A stretch of DNA of 64,000 nucleotides from Niebla homalea (taxonomy: Eukaryota > Ascomycota > Lecanoromycetes > Lecanorales > Ramalinaceae), in contig JAHGAU010000015.1 in the NCBI GenBank assembly GCA_019925105.1, forward strand, positions 310,001 through 374,000, given 5' to 3'. Shown here in pieces: positions 11,826 to 21,713 of this stretch. Under the pieces are notes generated by a model that was not told where the DNA came from, did no database searches, and worked only from the letters and a program-made list of their open reading frames with translations. A program made the position numbers and the translations under genes. How positions within the stretch are numbered: the first letter of the stretch is position 1; each line of letters starts with the position of its first letter.

Positions 11826-14084
11826 TCATCTTCCTTCTGCCTTGGCAGCCAAACTCTCATCCAATCCCATGGGCATGAAGATTTTACTCTGCGCCGTTCC
11901 CGCCTTGCCACGGGCCCACACCACATCGCCCTTGAGATACAGCACCAACCCACCTTTCCCGCTCGCGCTGGCTGTGATGCGGAATAATGGTTGGCCGGTC
12001 GCCACATCGGCTTCCCGCATGGGGAACATGAGGAGCCCGTTCTCGGCACACCAGTCTTCCACAACGTCTTTGAACGTTGTCGGATTCTCGATTGGTTTCG
12101 AAATTGGTGGGGCTGTTGGTACTGGGTGATTTGTCTTCCGCGGCTTGGATGGGGCTTCGGATAGCAGGGGATGCAACGCAGCAGCGACGTCTGCTTCGCT
12201 TTCCATGGCATCGATAGCAACGTTGATGATGGTGAGGCCCTTTTCAAAACAGGCTTTGATGATAGGCAGGTCGTTGAAGCCCTCGGGTAGCATTTCTGCC
12301 AGTTGGGACTTCCACCATAGGTACCACTGCATGATTTCGCCGGAGTCAGGGGTATTGGTCAGCCAGAGGTAAAGGATGTTGTGCCATTTCTTGAAGAAGA
12401 TGTCATTGAAGAGTTGAGCGATTGCATCAATGGAGAAGTAGGGCGTCCACTGGATGATCTTTTGTAGTGGGCGCATCTCTTGGTCGGAGGGGTCCACATC
12501 GAAGTTAATGGTGAAATACTCGGCAAGGTGAGGGAGGACGTGCCGGACTAGCATATGAGTGAGGTCGGATTGGAAGACTGGTTGCCAATGCTCAAGACCT
12601 GGGAAGACGCCGTGGCTGACGTCCCAGGTGGAGAGTGCGCTCTTGAGCTTGCGCTTGACGTCTGACATTAGACCCGAGGAGCTTCGGGGGTTGGTGTGCT
12701 GATCATCGAGATATTGCAGCCATGGGAAAAGCCACTTGTGAGGGGACGAAGCCCGGTTTGAATTGTCACGATTTCGCCTAGGCTTGAATGAGTTCAGGGC
12801 GGCAACTAGACGATGTACGATTAGGTTGTCCACGACATTAGCTAGAATGAATGGTGGCAACAGTGGCTGCCATGTTTCGATTACTGATGTAAGTTTCTCA
12901 GGATTGTAGACATCCCACGCATTAATTGCAGACCTCATGGGCGGTAGCCAGTAGGTGTAGATCATTGTCTCATAGTGCGTAGTTGACCTGTTGCTGCGCG
13001 ATCTCGATTTGGCATCACCGTTCTGTAGAGCGATCTCCTTACTCGTTGACCGTACTGGTGCAAGTAGAACGTGTTGAAGCTGCCGCAAGTGAGGCGAGAC
13101 GCTACTCGGGTCCTCCAACGGGTCCCATTCATGCATTGCCTGGGCGAAGAGAGGCTGAATAGCAGCGACTACAATTTCCTGTAGATCGAGCGAGCTGTCT
13201 TTCACCTCCTCCGACTGTGACAACAAATGAATGTTGGTGATAGTGGACTCCCAATCCGCCATGCCAACGGACAACTTCGCCTGCAAATTGCTGACAGCAT
13301 CGATGAGCGCATCCAGTGCGCGCCTTTCTTCCTCCTGTTGGCTTATCGCAGCTTGTAAGTCGAGCGTTTGTTGGTCAAAATGATCTTTCCTATCTTGCAA
13401 GGCTGTCCATTCTTCGGCAAAGGCAACAGATTCGCGTTGCGCCATACGAGAGAGCTTCATAGACTCGGTCTCTTGGGGGACCATGGAACTCTGCGCGCTC
13501 AGTAGACCGGCCGTAGAAGTCAATACTCGTGTCTCCTGTCCGGTAGCGTCAATTATGGATTTCAGGACGTTGGGTATCTCCAACCCGTCAGCAGCCGCTT
13601 CGATCTCGGCCGCTGTCTTGTACTTGGGCTTTGATTTGGCGGTAGATCTGGCTGGCTGTCCGAGCCTAGCTGACTTGGCCTTCTCTTTCTGCTGCCGTCT
13701 GCGCTTCTTTTCTTCTTCGGACGAGTCTTCGAGCACCTCACCGCGAAAAGCCGCCTCTCGTTTCTCATCTGCCTTGGCTTGTCTTGTCTTCTCTTTCACA
13801 GCACCGAGACCAGCACCTTGAGGGCGAAGCTGGGTCTCGATAGGCGCCAGTCTTCCTTTACCCGTCGCTCCCAGTCCTTCTCCTTCCTTGTAGCCCATCT
13901 TGGCCATCATCTTAGCTGCGAACGAATTGGCTGGCGCAGGCTTGGAGGCTGCCGTGGACGTAGGGTCTCCATTTTGGAAGCCGTTATACATCTGGCTGAC
14001 CTTCCGCCGCTTAGATCGGTGATCAGAGTCCGAGTCCTCTTCGCTGAACTCAGCACCTTTCATGCCAAATCCTAAGCCGGGCAT
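11826..14084 (-). CDS. NTR1: G-patch/GCFC splicing factor (TFIP11/Ntr1 type)
   Basis: A single exon, 752 residues. It starts MPGLGFGMKGAEFSEEDSDS, an acidic head followed by a basic nuclear signal (RSKRRK). The G-patch is at residues about 52-97 (FAAKMMAKMGYKEGEGLG, then the glycine-rich continuation). A Lys/Glu-rich region follows, then the long GCFC helical domain (residues about 230-650) with blocks such as WDVYNPEKL and FPWLQYLDDQ, and a C-terminal TFIP11-like end (FKDVVEDWCAENGLLMFP). In yeast the orthologue (Spp382/Ntr1) recruits the DEAH helicase Prp43 through its G-patch to take apart the excised lariat spliceosome. The domain order is complete. Symbol by analogy to yeast. Confidence 0.9.
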   Translation of the reverse strand: MPGLGFGMKGAEFSEEDSDSDHRSKRRKVSQMYNGFQNGDPTSTAASKPAPANSFAAKMMAKMGYKEGEGLGATGKGRLAPIETQLRPQGAGLGAVKEKTRQAKADEKREAAFRGEVLEDSSEEEKKRRRQQKEKAKSARLGQPARSTAKSKPKYKTAAEIEAAADGLEIPNVLKSIIDATGQETRVLTSTAGLLSAQSSMVPQETESMKLSRMAQRESVAFAEEWTALQDRKDHFDQQTLDLQAAISQQEEERRALDALIDAVSNLQAKLSVGMADWESTITNIHLLSQSEEVKDSSLDLQEIVVAAIQPLFAQAMHEWDPLEDPSSVSPHLRQLQHVLLAPVRSTSKEIALQNGDAKSRSRSNRSTTHYETMIYTYWLPPMRSAINAWDVYNPEKLTSVIETWQPLLPPFILANVVDNLIVHRLVAALNSFKPRRNRDNSNRASSPHKWLFPWLQYLDDQHTNPRSSSGLMSDVKRKLKSALSTWDVSHGVFPGLEHWQPVFQSDLTHMLVRHVLPHLAEYFTINFDVDPSDQEMRPLQKIIQWTPYFSIDAIAQLFNDIFFKKWHNILYLWLTNTPDSGEIMQWYLWWKSQLAEMLPEGFNDLPIIKACFEKGLTIINVAIDAMESEADVAAALHPLLSEAPSKPRKTNHPVPTAPPISKPIENPTTFKDVVEDWCAENGLLMFPMREADVATGQPLFRITASASGKGGLVLYLKGDVVWARGKAGTAQSKIFMPMGLDESLAAKAEGR

Positions 14085-14792
14085 ATTGGCGACTGAGCTT
14101 CAGGGAAATGCCGATAAACGAGACTTGTTGAGAAAATCGCCCAAATCACCGTTGCTATACTCTTGTTGCTGCATAGTCCAAATACTTCCTAGTCCAAATA
14201 CTGCCTAGTCCTAATGGATTGCAAAATCGAGATATGAAGTCATGCATTCTTGGATCTGCAGAGTCATGCACAGATAAGGCAACGAGTGAGGCATATCACC
14301 TTCCGAACGAGAGAACATTCGGAACTTCGATCCGCTGGCTAGCGTTGCGCGTCTGTCTCAATAGCCCTGCAGTAGCTGGATTGATAATGCGCATATTTGA
14401 GCATGTACTGCGTAGTGACCCCCACAGCGGTTGATAAGAGCCGCTGCATCATGCATCCACCAGGGCCCATTAGTTGCAGCTTTGGGGGCGAAATCCAAAG
14501 ATAGCCACCCAAGCCACCGATCAAACAATGACTTGGTGCCACTGCCGAAAGGCAAAAGCCGTTGCTCCCGCTGTAAGTTTATCAGTCTATCTTCTGACTG
14601 GTTGTTTTGGTCGAGAATTATTGGAGGAGATCTGAGGGTCTCGTGTCCGATTTGCTCTTCCCTCACTTCCCTGAATTTTGAATGGAATTTCCCTTCTGCA
14701 TCCGAAACCAAAATTCACATTTCCCATTCCACACGTCCCCTCCCTGCCACACCACTACGATTAGAGCCAAGGGAAGATTAGGTTATTCAAAA
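14085..14792. promoter_or_regulatory. Divergent promoter between splicing factor and disordered protein
   Basis: A 0.7-kb region separating the two divergent start codons (14084 minus, 14793 plus). An in-frame ATG lies upstream at 14682, but the stretch 14682-14792 reads like untranslated leader: low complexity, no conserved start context. Confidence 0.45.
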
Positions 14793-17720
14793 ATGTCCTA
14801 CACTTCCCTTGCTCAGGCAGAGGATGCCAACTCCGAATCCGATTATTCTGAAATACGAGCCTACTCCAGTCAACACGAACGCGAACCTCTACCTGCATCC
14901 TCGTCTCCCAATTTCGATATGCAGTCAATTGCATCCGACACGTCGGCTCGTCTACGGACTGTGTCGCGGGATGGTTCAGGTCCAATGCAGTGCCCGACCC
15001 CCGGTCTGCAGTCATTACAGGGTGCCTACTTGAATAATATCGAACGACTCGAGCAAAGCGCGGAAAGATTGAGCTCGGGATCAGATATTGGGGGGGAGAT
15101 AAAGAAGATGCGAGAGGAGCAGAAAAGATCAGATAGCAGGAGATCATCAATCCTGCACTCTCCAGTCGAGGAACGGACAGGCAGTCCCATTCTTCATCGT
15201 CAGCTATCCTATGGCTATGGATCCCACGCTTCCAATTCCATCCTTGGTACGAATAATGTGGCCCGTTCGGGTGGCTTTTCGCCTACTGCTTATTTTGCAT
15301 CGCCTCGGAGCTCGGTCAAATCAGGATCATGGTCCCAACAGGATTCGATTAGGGGCAGATCTGAACCTCGTCTGACCCACGTTGTAGAACCTGAGCAGGA
15401 GGGCAAGCCACTTGACTCGCCCATGTCGACCCGCTTCACACCTGTCGTTCCCGCTCCCGAACCCATCGATAAGGTCCGGAGAGTCAGAAACAGTGGTGCA
15501 TACAATTTAGACGACATTGTTATTCCTCATTCCGAATCTCCTGAACCTGAGACGTCGAATCTGATACCAGATCTGGAAAATGATGCGCCGGAACCACGAC
15601 CCTCAACCGACACCACTCGACAAGCCAATGGCCTCTTCTCCGACTTCGATGGTGTTCACACTGTCGCTCCCACCGTCGGAGCACCGTCTCAAGACGAGCG
15701 TTCCAGGCGTTCATCATCGGGTGATCTTCTTGGTGGACGGCCTAGGTCGGTATTGGACCCGATGCCGGAGGAGGGCATGGTTTACTACCCGGCGCCGGTA
15801 CCCATGATGCTCAATCTACCAAAGAGATTGTCCAGGATGCCTGCTCCAGTTCAACGTGACAAGCGACGGTCAGAAATGCTAGGAAGCTTGACTGCTGATG
15901 CTCATAGATCGACTGTTGGCTTGCCAGAATCCCGGCACCCATCAGAAGAGCATCAGCATGTCCAGGAAGTCCATCCCCCACCCATCACAGCTGAAAAGCA
16001 TCGTTCAACCGCCAAACTGCCTCCTCAACTAAGAGCTAGCATGTTCTTCGAATACCCTGCATCAAGTCAAGAAGTAGAGCTCAAGGGCGATTCGGCTGTT
16101 GCAACATTGGATAGCATACTGGATGCCTCGGCTTTTGCTCCTGTCAGTGCCTTTACTGACCATCCCATTGTTGGTCAAGCTGGCGCGAATATCTACGCTC
16201 GTGCGCCTGTCACGCCAAAACGCGGTCAACCTTTGAGTCCTCGTAACAGAAACAGTTCTGCATCATTCTTGACCAAGAGGGCCAGCAAGGCAGGCGTCCT
16301 GGAAGATGGTGGTACGAAGCGAAATAGTCTCATGAGTATTGGGAACTATTTTGGGAGGAGGAAGAGCAGCGGGCAGCAACTCGAGGGTCTTGTTCACGAT
16401 CCAGATCACGCTACTAACGGCTTCGATGAAGCGAAAACACCTCTACGAGGTTCCATTGAAGGCCCCTCGGATGATCGTGACGAGTTCATTGCAAACCAGG
16501 AAGATCTCGAGGAAGCACCGGAAGAGGAAGACCCAGACCGACCAAATGCTCAAGATCAGCCAACAACCTTGCTTGCGGAGCTGCAAATGCGTAAAGCACA
16601 ACAGAAGCTTCGAAATCGGCAAGCTGCAACAGCTTTCCCGGATGGCATGCACTCGACCCTACTCCAACTTGATGCTGTGGCGCAGGTCGAAAAACAAACT
16701 CGACAAAAGAAGCATACGACACTTGCTTGGGAAGAGCCTGAAGACCGTCAACCTGGGCAGGGAAATGAAGACGATGAAGATGTCCCTCTGGGAATGCTGT
16801 ATGCAGGCAACAGAGCTAATGAACGTCGACGTGAGGACAATCAGCCACTGGGCCTTATCGCTCGCCGTCAATACGAGGACAATGAACCACTCAGCTTCCG
16901 CCGCGCTCGCCTCCGTGGTGAAGAGCCTTCCGTAAGAACCTCGAGCTTCGCCCAGCATAACCCACAGGCCGGTCCATTACCCACCGAGCAAATCGACCAG
17001 GACCCCGACGATCACCCCGGCGAAACTCTAGCTGAGCGTATCAGACGCATGAGAGCTACCCAGATCCCTGACCCGCAAACTCGTCCCGTGAGCGGCGACT
17101 TCGCCTCCGAAATCATGTCCGTCTTCGGTGTCCCTTCGCCGAACGAACGACCACCTCAACAGACTACCGCACAGCAACCCTCTGCTTCCACCCGCGACAC
17201 AGCCAAAACGCCCGATCACCTCGCCGAGGAAAAGCTCGGCCAGCGCCGCAGACGCCTACAGGCCGAAGCCACCGCATCTCGTAAAATGAGTTACGGTAGC
17301 AACACCTCGCACAATACACCTCAGAAACCCAACACCTCCACCGCTACCATGCGCATTCGCCCAGCAGGACTGCCACAGAGCCATTCAATGGCCGACATTC
17401 TCTCAGCTCATCCACTATCTCCGAGCACAGCAAACATGGGGATTCGCTCCATCTCGAACGGCAACGAATTGAAATTCGCACCGGCACCGCGTACACGCAA
17501 CACGAGCTGGGCGATGCAAGTATCTCAACAGCAGCATCAGCAAGCTGATGCTGCGAATGATGCAGCAGTGAGGATGAACAGTGGTGGTGGAGGGGGTGGG
17601 ATGGCACTGCCGCACCCGATGGTAGCAGGAAGACAGCAGGGCACAAGTGGCGAAGAGAAGAACGCGTTTGGTGGAAAGGGGGATATGATTGATCGGTGGA
17701 GGCAGAGTGTCATGTACTAA
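14793..17720 (+). CDS. Large, mostly disordered fungal protein of unknown function
   Basis: A single exon, 975 residues from ATG 14793 (MSYTSLAQAEDANSESDY); the in-frame ATG at 14682 would add 37 residues of leader-like sequence. The protein is rich in Ser, Pro, Gln, Arg and acidic residues and has no catalytic fold I recognise. Serines sit in basic contexts throughout (RRSS, KRNSL, RRKSS), as in phosphoproteins of the cell cortex or signalling. A more conserved core at about residues 585-705 has a short helix (LLAELQMRKAQQKLRNRQ) and three spaced acidic motifs ending in PL (DEDVPLGMLY, EDNQPLGLIA, EDNEPLSFRR). The C-terminus has a poly-Gly run and ends DMIDRWRQSVMY. I do not recognise a named homologue. 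Confidence 0.75.
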   Translation: MSYTSLAQAEDANSESDYSEIRAYSSQHEREPLPASSSPNFDMQSIASDTSARLRTVSRDGSGPMQCPTPGLQSLQGAYLNNIERLEQSAERLSSGSDIGGEIKKMREEQKRSDSRRSSILHSPVEERTGSPILHRQLSYGYGSHASNSILGTNNVARSGGFSPTAYFASPRSSVKSGSWSQQDSIRGRSEPRLTHVVEPEQEGKPLDSPMSTRFTPVVPAPEPIDKVRRVRNSGAYNLDDIVIPHSESPEPETSNLIPDLENDAPEPRPSTDTTRQANGLFSDFDGVHTVAPTVGAPSQDERSRRSSSGDLLGGRPRSVLDPMPEEGMVYYPAPVPMMLNLPKRLSRMPAPVQRDKRRSEMLGSLTADAHRSTVGLPESRHPSEEHQHVQEVHPPPITAEKHRSTAKLPPQLRASMFFEYPASSQEVELKGDSAVATLDSILDASAFAPVSAFTDHPIVGQAGANIYARAPVTPKRGQPLSPRNRNSSASFLTKRASKAGVLEDGGTKRNSLMSIGNYFGRRKSSGQQLEGLVHDPDHATNGFDEAKTPLRGSIEGPSDDRDEFIANQEDLEEAPEEEDPDRPNAQDQPTTLLAELQMRKAQQKLRNRQAATAFPDGMHSTLLQLDAVAQVEKQTRQKKHTTLAWEEPEDRQPGQGNEDDEDVPLGMLYAGNRANERRREDNQPLGLIARRQYEDNEPLSFRRARLRGEEPSVRTSSFAQHNPQAGPLPTEQIDQDPDDHPGETLAERIRRMRATQIPDPQTRPVSGDFASEIMSVFGVPSPNERPPQQTTAQQPSASTRDTAKTPDHLAEEKLGQRRRRLQAEATASRKMSYGSNTSHNTPQKPNTSTATMRIRPAGLPQSHSMADILSAHPLSPSTANMGIRSISNGNELKFAPAPRTRNTSWAMQVSQQQHQQADAANDAAVRMNSGGGGGGMALPHPMVAGRQQGTSGEEKNAFGGKGDMIDRWRQSVMY

Positions 17721-18750
17721 TTACCCCACGCTCGAATGGAGAAGCACTAAGCTGGGCAAATTTGTTTTTTGGGGGAGGGGGGGGTGGAGAATGAAGGAAC
17801 TGGTTTGCTGCCGGCGGGCATCGCTTCAACAAGCTCGCATTTTTGACGAGATCCATGTATGACTACGAACACCTGACGCTAGAGAGCTTTACCTACCAGA
17901 GAAGAGAACATTTTCAAAGGACATGAAGTGATCGCCTTTCTTTCAACCCTTGCTTTGATACCTCGCATGATTTGTGAAGCTAAAGAATGTTACCCGTCAT
18001 ATGTCTTCGCAAACCTTAATCTATTGCTCGAGACAAACACCACATCAATTGATCGCCACTGTGTATGTATGTATGCATGCAAGGTGAGAAGGCCCCTCCT
18101 GCTCCTCATTTCAAAATCCGTGAAGAAGAAAGAAATCCCCGGCTCTCTCTCCCTGTTAACAGTTGAGCTCCGGACTCTCGAGTTCCAAATCCGCATCATC
18201 ATCATACTCTCCCCCTTTATTGCCAATGTTCGATATCATTGTTGTGTGAGGCACACGGGTCCTGACAGCGAAAAAGTTGTTTCCTCCGTTTTCTTTTGTC
18301 TTGGTTGACCCTTGAGCTCTATGGATGTGGGGGTCGTGTATGGGCAAGGAAGGGAGATCAAGATGTGTTTCCCACGGATTCCTGGGGAGCATGGTTCGCG
18401 TGATAAGTACGAGTGGAATAGATCACCGATGCCGTCTTTGATGTGATCCGTTTTCTGCTTTTGGTGACTATCATATGTGGACTGTCGAGGCTACGCCAAG
18501 GCTTCGTCTCCCAGCGTTTCCTTGCCAACGACCGCTCTGGGGAGTCATCAAAGTCTCTGACGCGCCGAGAACCACATTTCACGAGTGTTCTATATGCTGG
18601 ACTGTGCATAAAATCGAAAAGGTCGAAAGGTGGCGTGTGAGAGTCGCTCATTATGCATCTAGCCATGTATTGACGCGAACGTGATTCCTTCTTGGGTTTC
18701 TTGGGTGTGCCCCGCCACTTGGCAACTACAATTTCTTGCGCCTTTGCTCG
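17721..18750. other. Intergenic, no gene seen
   Basis: About 1 kb of convergent space. It begins with T- and G-homopolymer runs just after the stop at 17720. No recognisable gene. It marks the border between the conserved block on the left and the accessory island on the right. Confidence 0.5.
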
Positions 18751-20955
18751 TCATGAGCACTTTTCCAGGAAGTTAGTTTTGATCCTATTGGCGAAGTATG
18801 TCTTCAAGTAGTCACGCAGACGCTGCACGGCCCAGGCTGTCTCTGAAGCCAGGAGAGCGCTGTCAAGCCATCGTTGCAACCAGAAAGACCGCTGCTTTAT
18901 TGTCTTTACTGTCATGAAAGCTAGATACGACCATCTTGCTCGGACTCTCCATTTCTTAGTGGTGATCCTGTCTTCTGGTACTTCGGCTTCTGAGCTGCTG
19001 CTATGTGTTGCCAGTACGTCGTCATCCTGAGCAGAGGCTACAATGGAGTCCTGATCATCTTCACCAAAATAATGATTGTTCGCGAAATAGTCATCTTCAC
19101 TTTCGTGAATGTCGGCAGAGCTTTGCGTGAATATCCCAAGGGCTTGATTCAGTGAATTATTCACATGATCTACGACGTCCTGAAATCGTGCCGTTGTGAT
19201 TTGTTCTGGGGGGGTGGCCGGCTTCTGATGAAAGCTGAGATCCCTGTTATCATGGGGGATGTTAGACATCCACTTCTCTATTTCAGCGTCGAGGCTGGGA
19301 TCCTCTTCTCCACAAGCTGTATTGCTCGTCGAAGCCCAGGGTAGGGATATTAGCGAGAACGAATGTACATGTTCCGCAATATGATCTATCAGCGTCTTTG
19401 TGTCGAAAAGCTCTGTCTGATCGTCCGCCCAAGAGCACAAAGGGCAAGACACGATCATTGGGGAGGTTTTAGTCTCACAGGCATCAGCAAAGGTTCTAGT
19501 GTCCTTGAGTGCTCCAGGATGTTGGCTTGTCAAATGCAATTCAAGACTTTCGAGACTGTAGAATCGTGTGGAAAGGTCGCAAAGCATACATTCCCAAACC
19601 TTCAAGCCGCCATGATTATTATTCATGTGCTGTGTCTAGGCATCGCGAGTAACATACATCATATATGGTTGGGGACAAGATTCTAGCACGCAGGTGTAGG
19701 GACGTACATCCTCCGCAATATGGTTCCTATGACCAAATGACTGGTCAGCAGTGCTTTCGCCTCAAATTTCAGGGCACCCTAACCTCCATTTAGCGGGTGA
19801 CAAGGCGATGTGCAGCGGCTGGGGGAGTCAGCAACAAGGGCATCTGAAGAAATCTGTTTGTGTGTCCAATTCTGGAGATGCAGGATAATTAATCTTTGAC
19901 GCGGTTGTCGATATATCAGCTCGAGTCGTCTGAGAACGGTTTCTTTTTGAGGGTGGAGATTGAATGGGGAGCTTGATCTCTGTTCTGTCGGTCAAAGTTT
20001 CTTTTGGTTGGTGCGCAGAATTTTCTGCGCCCTCCAGGGCTTTCGGACGGCTTGAGATTGTCGCATTCTGGCGATTTGCTGGCAAGTTGAATAGTCTTAT
20101 TCGCAGGCTGGTTCCCATGGAAAACATTCAATGGACGATCCTGGCGCTCGAGCTTGGAGGCATTCCTCTGCGCATAGACCAAGCGGTGCCGACAGCGCAG
20201 GTTTGCGTTGACCAATCGACCCTGCACAGTATCCAAGCGTTCTCGAGGTTTCCATGTTGACTGAGAAGATCCTGAGATGAGGGCGCTGAGTCGCTCCCTG
20301 ATTTGCTCAATCCTTTTTGGACTTCGATGAACCATTATGAGAATTGTAAGGTGGCTCCGCAAGTCTGCGTGCTGGCTGGGGTCGAAGGTACGATCAGCTT
20401 TCAGCATGAGTGGACTGGACGCAGCACGCCGAAAGGCGACCGATAGGTGAGTGAGCTGCTTCTGAATGGAGCTCACAGCTTTCATTGCAAATTCTATATT
20501 TGCAGCAGTCTCAATACGAGAGGTTCTTTCAACCTCAGGAAGAAAGCGCTGTCCTGCAGATTGATCGATGGGAATGGAAGAGGCTTATGGCTTTAACATT
20601 AGCAATACTGGTCGACGAAAGATTCTCAATTATTGGACTCACCTTCGGAGATACACAGCTCGATATGTGCGTTGAGGAGCTTCAATAGTTGCAGGAGCGC
20701 AGAAGGTATCCCGCTCTCTTCTGCTGTTCGGAGGCGATAGGCAAGACTTGCCTTGTCCGGCGCTAACAATCCGAGACTGGCCATCCAGTATCTGAAGTCA
20801 GCGAGCCGGTCCTCTGCCCAGCTTGGGCTCTGTAGAATGGGTATTGACGTGCAGAGCTCCAGGTTTTGAAGGCATTCTCGGGTAGCATTGGCAAGAGGAT
20901 GATGTGACAAGCCAGGCTCTGCAACAGCAACCGGTGCACTCGAAAGAAAATCCAT
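18751..20955 (-). pseudogene. Decayed fungal C2H2 zinc-finger protein gene
   Basis: Starts at ATG 20955. Exon 1 (to 20643) encodes the N-terminal helical block of the large fungal C2H2 family (WAEDRLADFRYWMASLGLLA, then LAYRLR and LLQLLKLLNAHIE). An 89-nt intron (20554-20642) leads in frame into a second block ending NLRCRHRLVYAQRNASKL. The gene then breaks three times. A one-base shift is needed between 20127 and 19916 to reach the finger leader (KINYPASPELDT, FRCPCC). A TGA stands at 19828-19830 directly after FRCPCC. After an intron at 19727-19783 with a perfect GCTGAC branch site, the frame VRPYTCVLESC ends in TAG (19636-19638), where the family has Trp. The following frame to 18751 keeps the finger pairs WECMLC and VSCPLCSW and a HxxEH helix. 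Probably a recently inactivated copy. Confidence 0.75.
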
Positions 20956-21713
20956 TACCCGGTTGTTGTCACGACAAATAATTCAGTATGGATCCTGTGG
21001 GATGCGTGAGGGGAACGGGTGTGAGTGATGTATTGAGTGGACCTACGGATGATACATCTAAGATGCATGAGATTTATCTGCAGTGAATACCCAGGTATAC
21101 TGAGATGTACAGCCAAGTGCAGGCTGACACTTCATCGAATTCAGCAAGACAGAGCATGAGACGGTGACTAGCTTGAAAGTTGGCATTCGATCGAGGTGAC
21201 AAGGCTGAGGGAGTCACGCTCATTTTGTCTTGGAGCAAGAGCCGTATCTTCAACTGGCCGTGCAGGGCTCTGGACCGTCCGAATGGGCATTTCAATACTG
21301 AAATCCGAAAACATACTGTACAAGCTCATACCAGCAGATGATGGCTGCCAGACAGCACATTCTTCCACTCGCAGCGGCAGTGTTCCCTATTTCTCACGTA
21401 TTGCTCTGGAGCTATCGAATGACCGAACCTCACGAATACTTGGTTCAGTTGGAGCACAAATTCTTGTAACTGGCCAGAACCTCGAAATTTGTGCGTATTA
21501 GAAGTCTCAGGTAAGTTTTGGGGGGAGAGAGATGATGAGCTCGTTGTATGTATGTGGGCACCTATCACAGATGGCTAGCTCCTATTGGACCGCATTTCTG
21601 GGGCTTTTCCTTTTGGTCCCTGGCGTTTATATGTTATATGACGAATTGTAAAGAACAATCGTACACGCCTATGTACTCTGGCTCCCGAGAAACCCCCCAT
21701 TCCACCCAGAACC
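20956..21713. other. Intergenic, no gene seen
   Basis: Separates the zinc-finger pseudogene start from the 3' end of the P450 gene. Short frames on both strands show no family motif. It should contain the pseudogene's former promoter. Confidence 0.45.
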
